Of a stretch of 6,411 nt of DNA, positions 5,114 to 6,411 are shown piece by piece. The stretch comes from JAUWCW01 sp030609125 [NCBI: Candidatus Rokuibacteriota bacterium] (GTDB lineage: Bacteria; JAUVQV01). The position numbers were made by a program, and so were the translations under genes. The first letter of the stretch is position 1. The number at the start of each line of letters is the position of its first letter. The DNA is taken from contig JAUWCW010000116.1 in the NCBI GenBank assembly GCA_030609125.1, forward strand, positions 1 through 6,411, given 5' to 3'. The notes under the pieces are model-generated. The model saw only the letters and a list, made by a program, of their open reading frames with translations. It did no database searches and was not told the origin of the DNA.

Positions 5114-6411
5114 ATGGCACGGAAGAGCAGGGTAGCTTTCGAATCCGAGGTCAGCCGGATTCTGGAGTCGGCTGAAGCTGTGGATCTCAAGGTCCGCCGT
5201 TTTACCGGGCAGCTGTCTGACTTTCTGGAGAACGCATCGGTATCGGTGTATCTTTACGAGCCGGAGGCGGAAGAGCTCTTTCTCAAGAGCACCAGTCGGA
5301 CAGTCAGCTCTGAGGCGAAGGCGTTCCGGTTCGCCGCCGCCGGCACGATCCCCTCGCTCGCCATCCACGAGAGACGGACGGTGTCTCTGCAGGAGATCAA
5401 GCGCCCGGAGGGGAGCTCCATGGGGGCGGGCTACCATGTGTTTCCCATGCGGGAGGAAGAGGTCATTCTGGGGGTCGTGACCATAGAGCATGTGGCGCCG
5501 AAGAGTCTCGGGGTGATCCAGCTTGACGTGGCGCGCAGAGCGGTCAAGCAGCTCTCCGGCATTGTCGGCAAGGCCAGGAGCGAGGCGGAGCAGTCGATGC
5601 TGATGGCCAAGGTCTCCGCCATCAACGAGGCCGGAATCACCCTCGTGTCGCACAAGGATCTTTCCGAACTGCTCAAGATCTCCACGGCGGTGATGTCTCT
5701 CATCATGGGCGCTGGAAGCTGCATCATCCGAACCTATGACGAGGCAACCGACGGCTACGTCCCCGGCGACTGCTACGGTCTCTCCGATCCGGAGTTGCGG
5801 AAAAACGTGCTGAGCCTTGACCTCCTCGTCAACCGGGAGGTCGTGGAGAGAGGAAAGCCCGTGCTGGTGAGGGACCTTTCCCGAAGAGAAGACCTGAAGG
5901 AATATGCCGGCCTGGTTCGGACTCTCATCTGTCATCCGCTCAAGGCGCAAGGGGACATCGTCGGGACGATGACCATCTTCAACAAGAGCACCGGCAACAC
6001 CTTCACGCCGCCGTATTTTACGGAAAGGGACCTGGGGGACATGGCCCGACTGTCGAAGTATGTCGAGACGGCAATAGTCGAAGCCATGGACCATGACCGG
6101 GTGTGTGGGATTCAGGAGCGGGACGAAATGACGGGGCTGCCGAACATGAGGCAGTTCGAATCGCGGCTCCGGGCCGAGATAAGTCGAGCCCGGCGGTTTG
6201 ACAGCAAGATGGTCATCCTCACCTGCGAGACGAACCTGCGCCAGAACGGCGAGAGTCTCAAGTCCAGAAACCAATTTCAGAAAATGATGAGGAAAGTGGT
6301 GGAGGCCATCGAGAGCTCCCTCCGCGAGTACGATATCATCGCCGCGATGGACGAGGGGAGGTTCATCATGATCCTCCCCCAGGCCGAGGACGGCACCGTG
6401 AGCGCCACCGT
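5114..6411 (+). CDS. GAF-GAF-GGDEF-fold signalling protein with degenerate catalytic motifs, 3' partial
   Basis: The frame is open from 5114 to the right edge (432 codons seen, no stop). GAF1 is about residues 20-150 and GAF2 about 165-325. A GGDEF-type domain starts near 330 with the familiar entry RDEMTGLPNMRQFESRL (TGLPN at 340-344). No membrane segment is seen, so it is probably a cytoplasmic sensor. The domain departs sharply from active diguanylate cyclases. Where family members have the metal-binding D-x-D-x-FK segment this protein has CETNLR (371-376), and the GGDEF signature is replaced by DEGRF (413-417). Cyclic-di-GMP synthesis is therefore unlikely; nucleotide binding or protein contact is possible. 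The ATG at 5114 has no Shine-Dalgarno, an in-frame stop lies at 5057, and a promoter-like element ends eight bases upstream, suggesting a leaderless mRNA. An EAL or other domain could follow beyond the window. Confidence 0.88.
   Translation, partial: MARKSRVAFESEVSRILESAEAVDLKVRRFTGQLSDFLENASVSVYLYEPEAEELFLKSTSRTVSSEAKAFRFAAAGTIPSLAIHERRTVSLQEIKRPEGSSMGAGYHVFPMREEEVILGVVTIEHVAPKSLGVIQLDVARRAVKQLSGIVGKARSEAEQSMLMAKVSAINEAGITLVSHKDLSELLKISTAVMSLIMGAGSCIIRTYDEATDGYVPGDCYGLSDPELRKNVLSLDLLVNREVVERGKPVLVRDLSRREDLKEYAGLVRTLICHPLKAQGDIVGTMTIFNKSTGNTFTPPYFTERDLGDMARLSKYVETAIVEAMDHDRVCGIQERDEMTGLPNMRQFESRLRAEISRARRFDSKMVILTCETNLRQNGESLKSRNQFQKMMRKVVEAIESSLREYDIIAAMDEGRFIMILPQAEDGTVSAT

Noticed and set aside
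5115-5133. Sigma54 promoter suggested by TGGCAC at 5115
   Set aside because: The -12 GC element at the required spacing is absent and the hexamer lies inside the coding sequence.
5072-6274. A 400-codon open frame on the - strand
   Set aside because: It is antisense to a + strand frame with clear GAF and GGDEF-fold sequence that continues off the window. The antisense translation is rich in His, Arg and Gly with no recognisable domain, typical of a GC-rich shadow.

Overview
The window looks like a piece of chromosome from a GC-rich environmental bacterium. The dense PAS/GAF signalling genes, the NarL-type two-component pair and the GAF-GAF-GGDEF protein resemble what is common in Deltaproteobacteria-like anaerobes and related soil or sediment lineages. 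That placement rests on gene style only and is weak. I see no rRNA, tRNA, CRISPR array, insertion sequence or phage structural gene. All supported genes lie on the + strand.

Region 1 (1-2943) is a two-component system. A large soluble sensor kinase (PAS-GAF-PAS-PAS-HisKA_3-HATPase) is already open at the first base, so its N-terminus lies outside the window. After a 173-base gap comes its likely partner, a NarL/FixJ-type response regulator (REC plus LuxR HTH). The gap holds a 20-bp palindrome that abuts a plausible -35 box, a candidate operator.

Region 2 (2944-4963) is a compact arsenic-resistance cassette. A well-spaced sigma70-like promoter (2964-2992) precedes a 116-residue helix-turn-helix protein that I do not recognise. 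It is followed by a thioredoxin-type arsenate reductase (arsC) and an ACR3-family arsenite efflux permease. arsC and acr3 overlap by four bases (GTGA). ArsC would reduce arsenate to arsenite and Acr3 would export the arsenite. No classical ArsR is present; the small HTH protein sits where a regulator is often found.

Region 3 (4964-6411) begins with a hairpin-rich 150-bp spacer. It ends in a promoter-like TTGACA-17-TTACAT directly before a + strand gene that starts at 5114 and runs off the right edge. This gene encodes two GAF domains and a GGDEF-fold domain whose catalytic and metal-binding motifs are both degenerate. It is probably a non-enzymatic signalling protein. A long antisense reading frame over it is a shadow.

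Taken together, an arsenate-reduction and arsenite-export cassette lies between signalling genes. The least explained points are the ArsR-less control of the cassette, the palindrome before the response regulator, the hairpin before arsC, and the degenerate GGDEF protein with a probably leaderless start.
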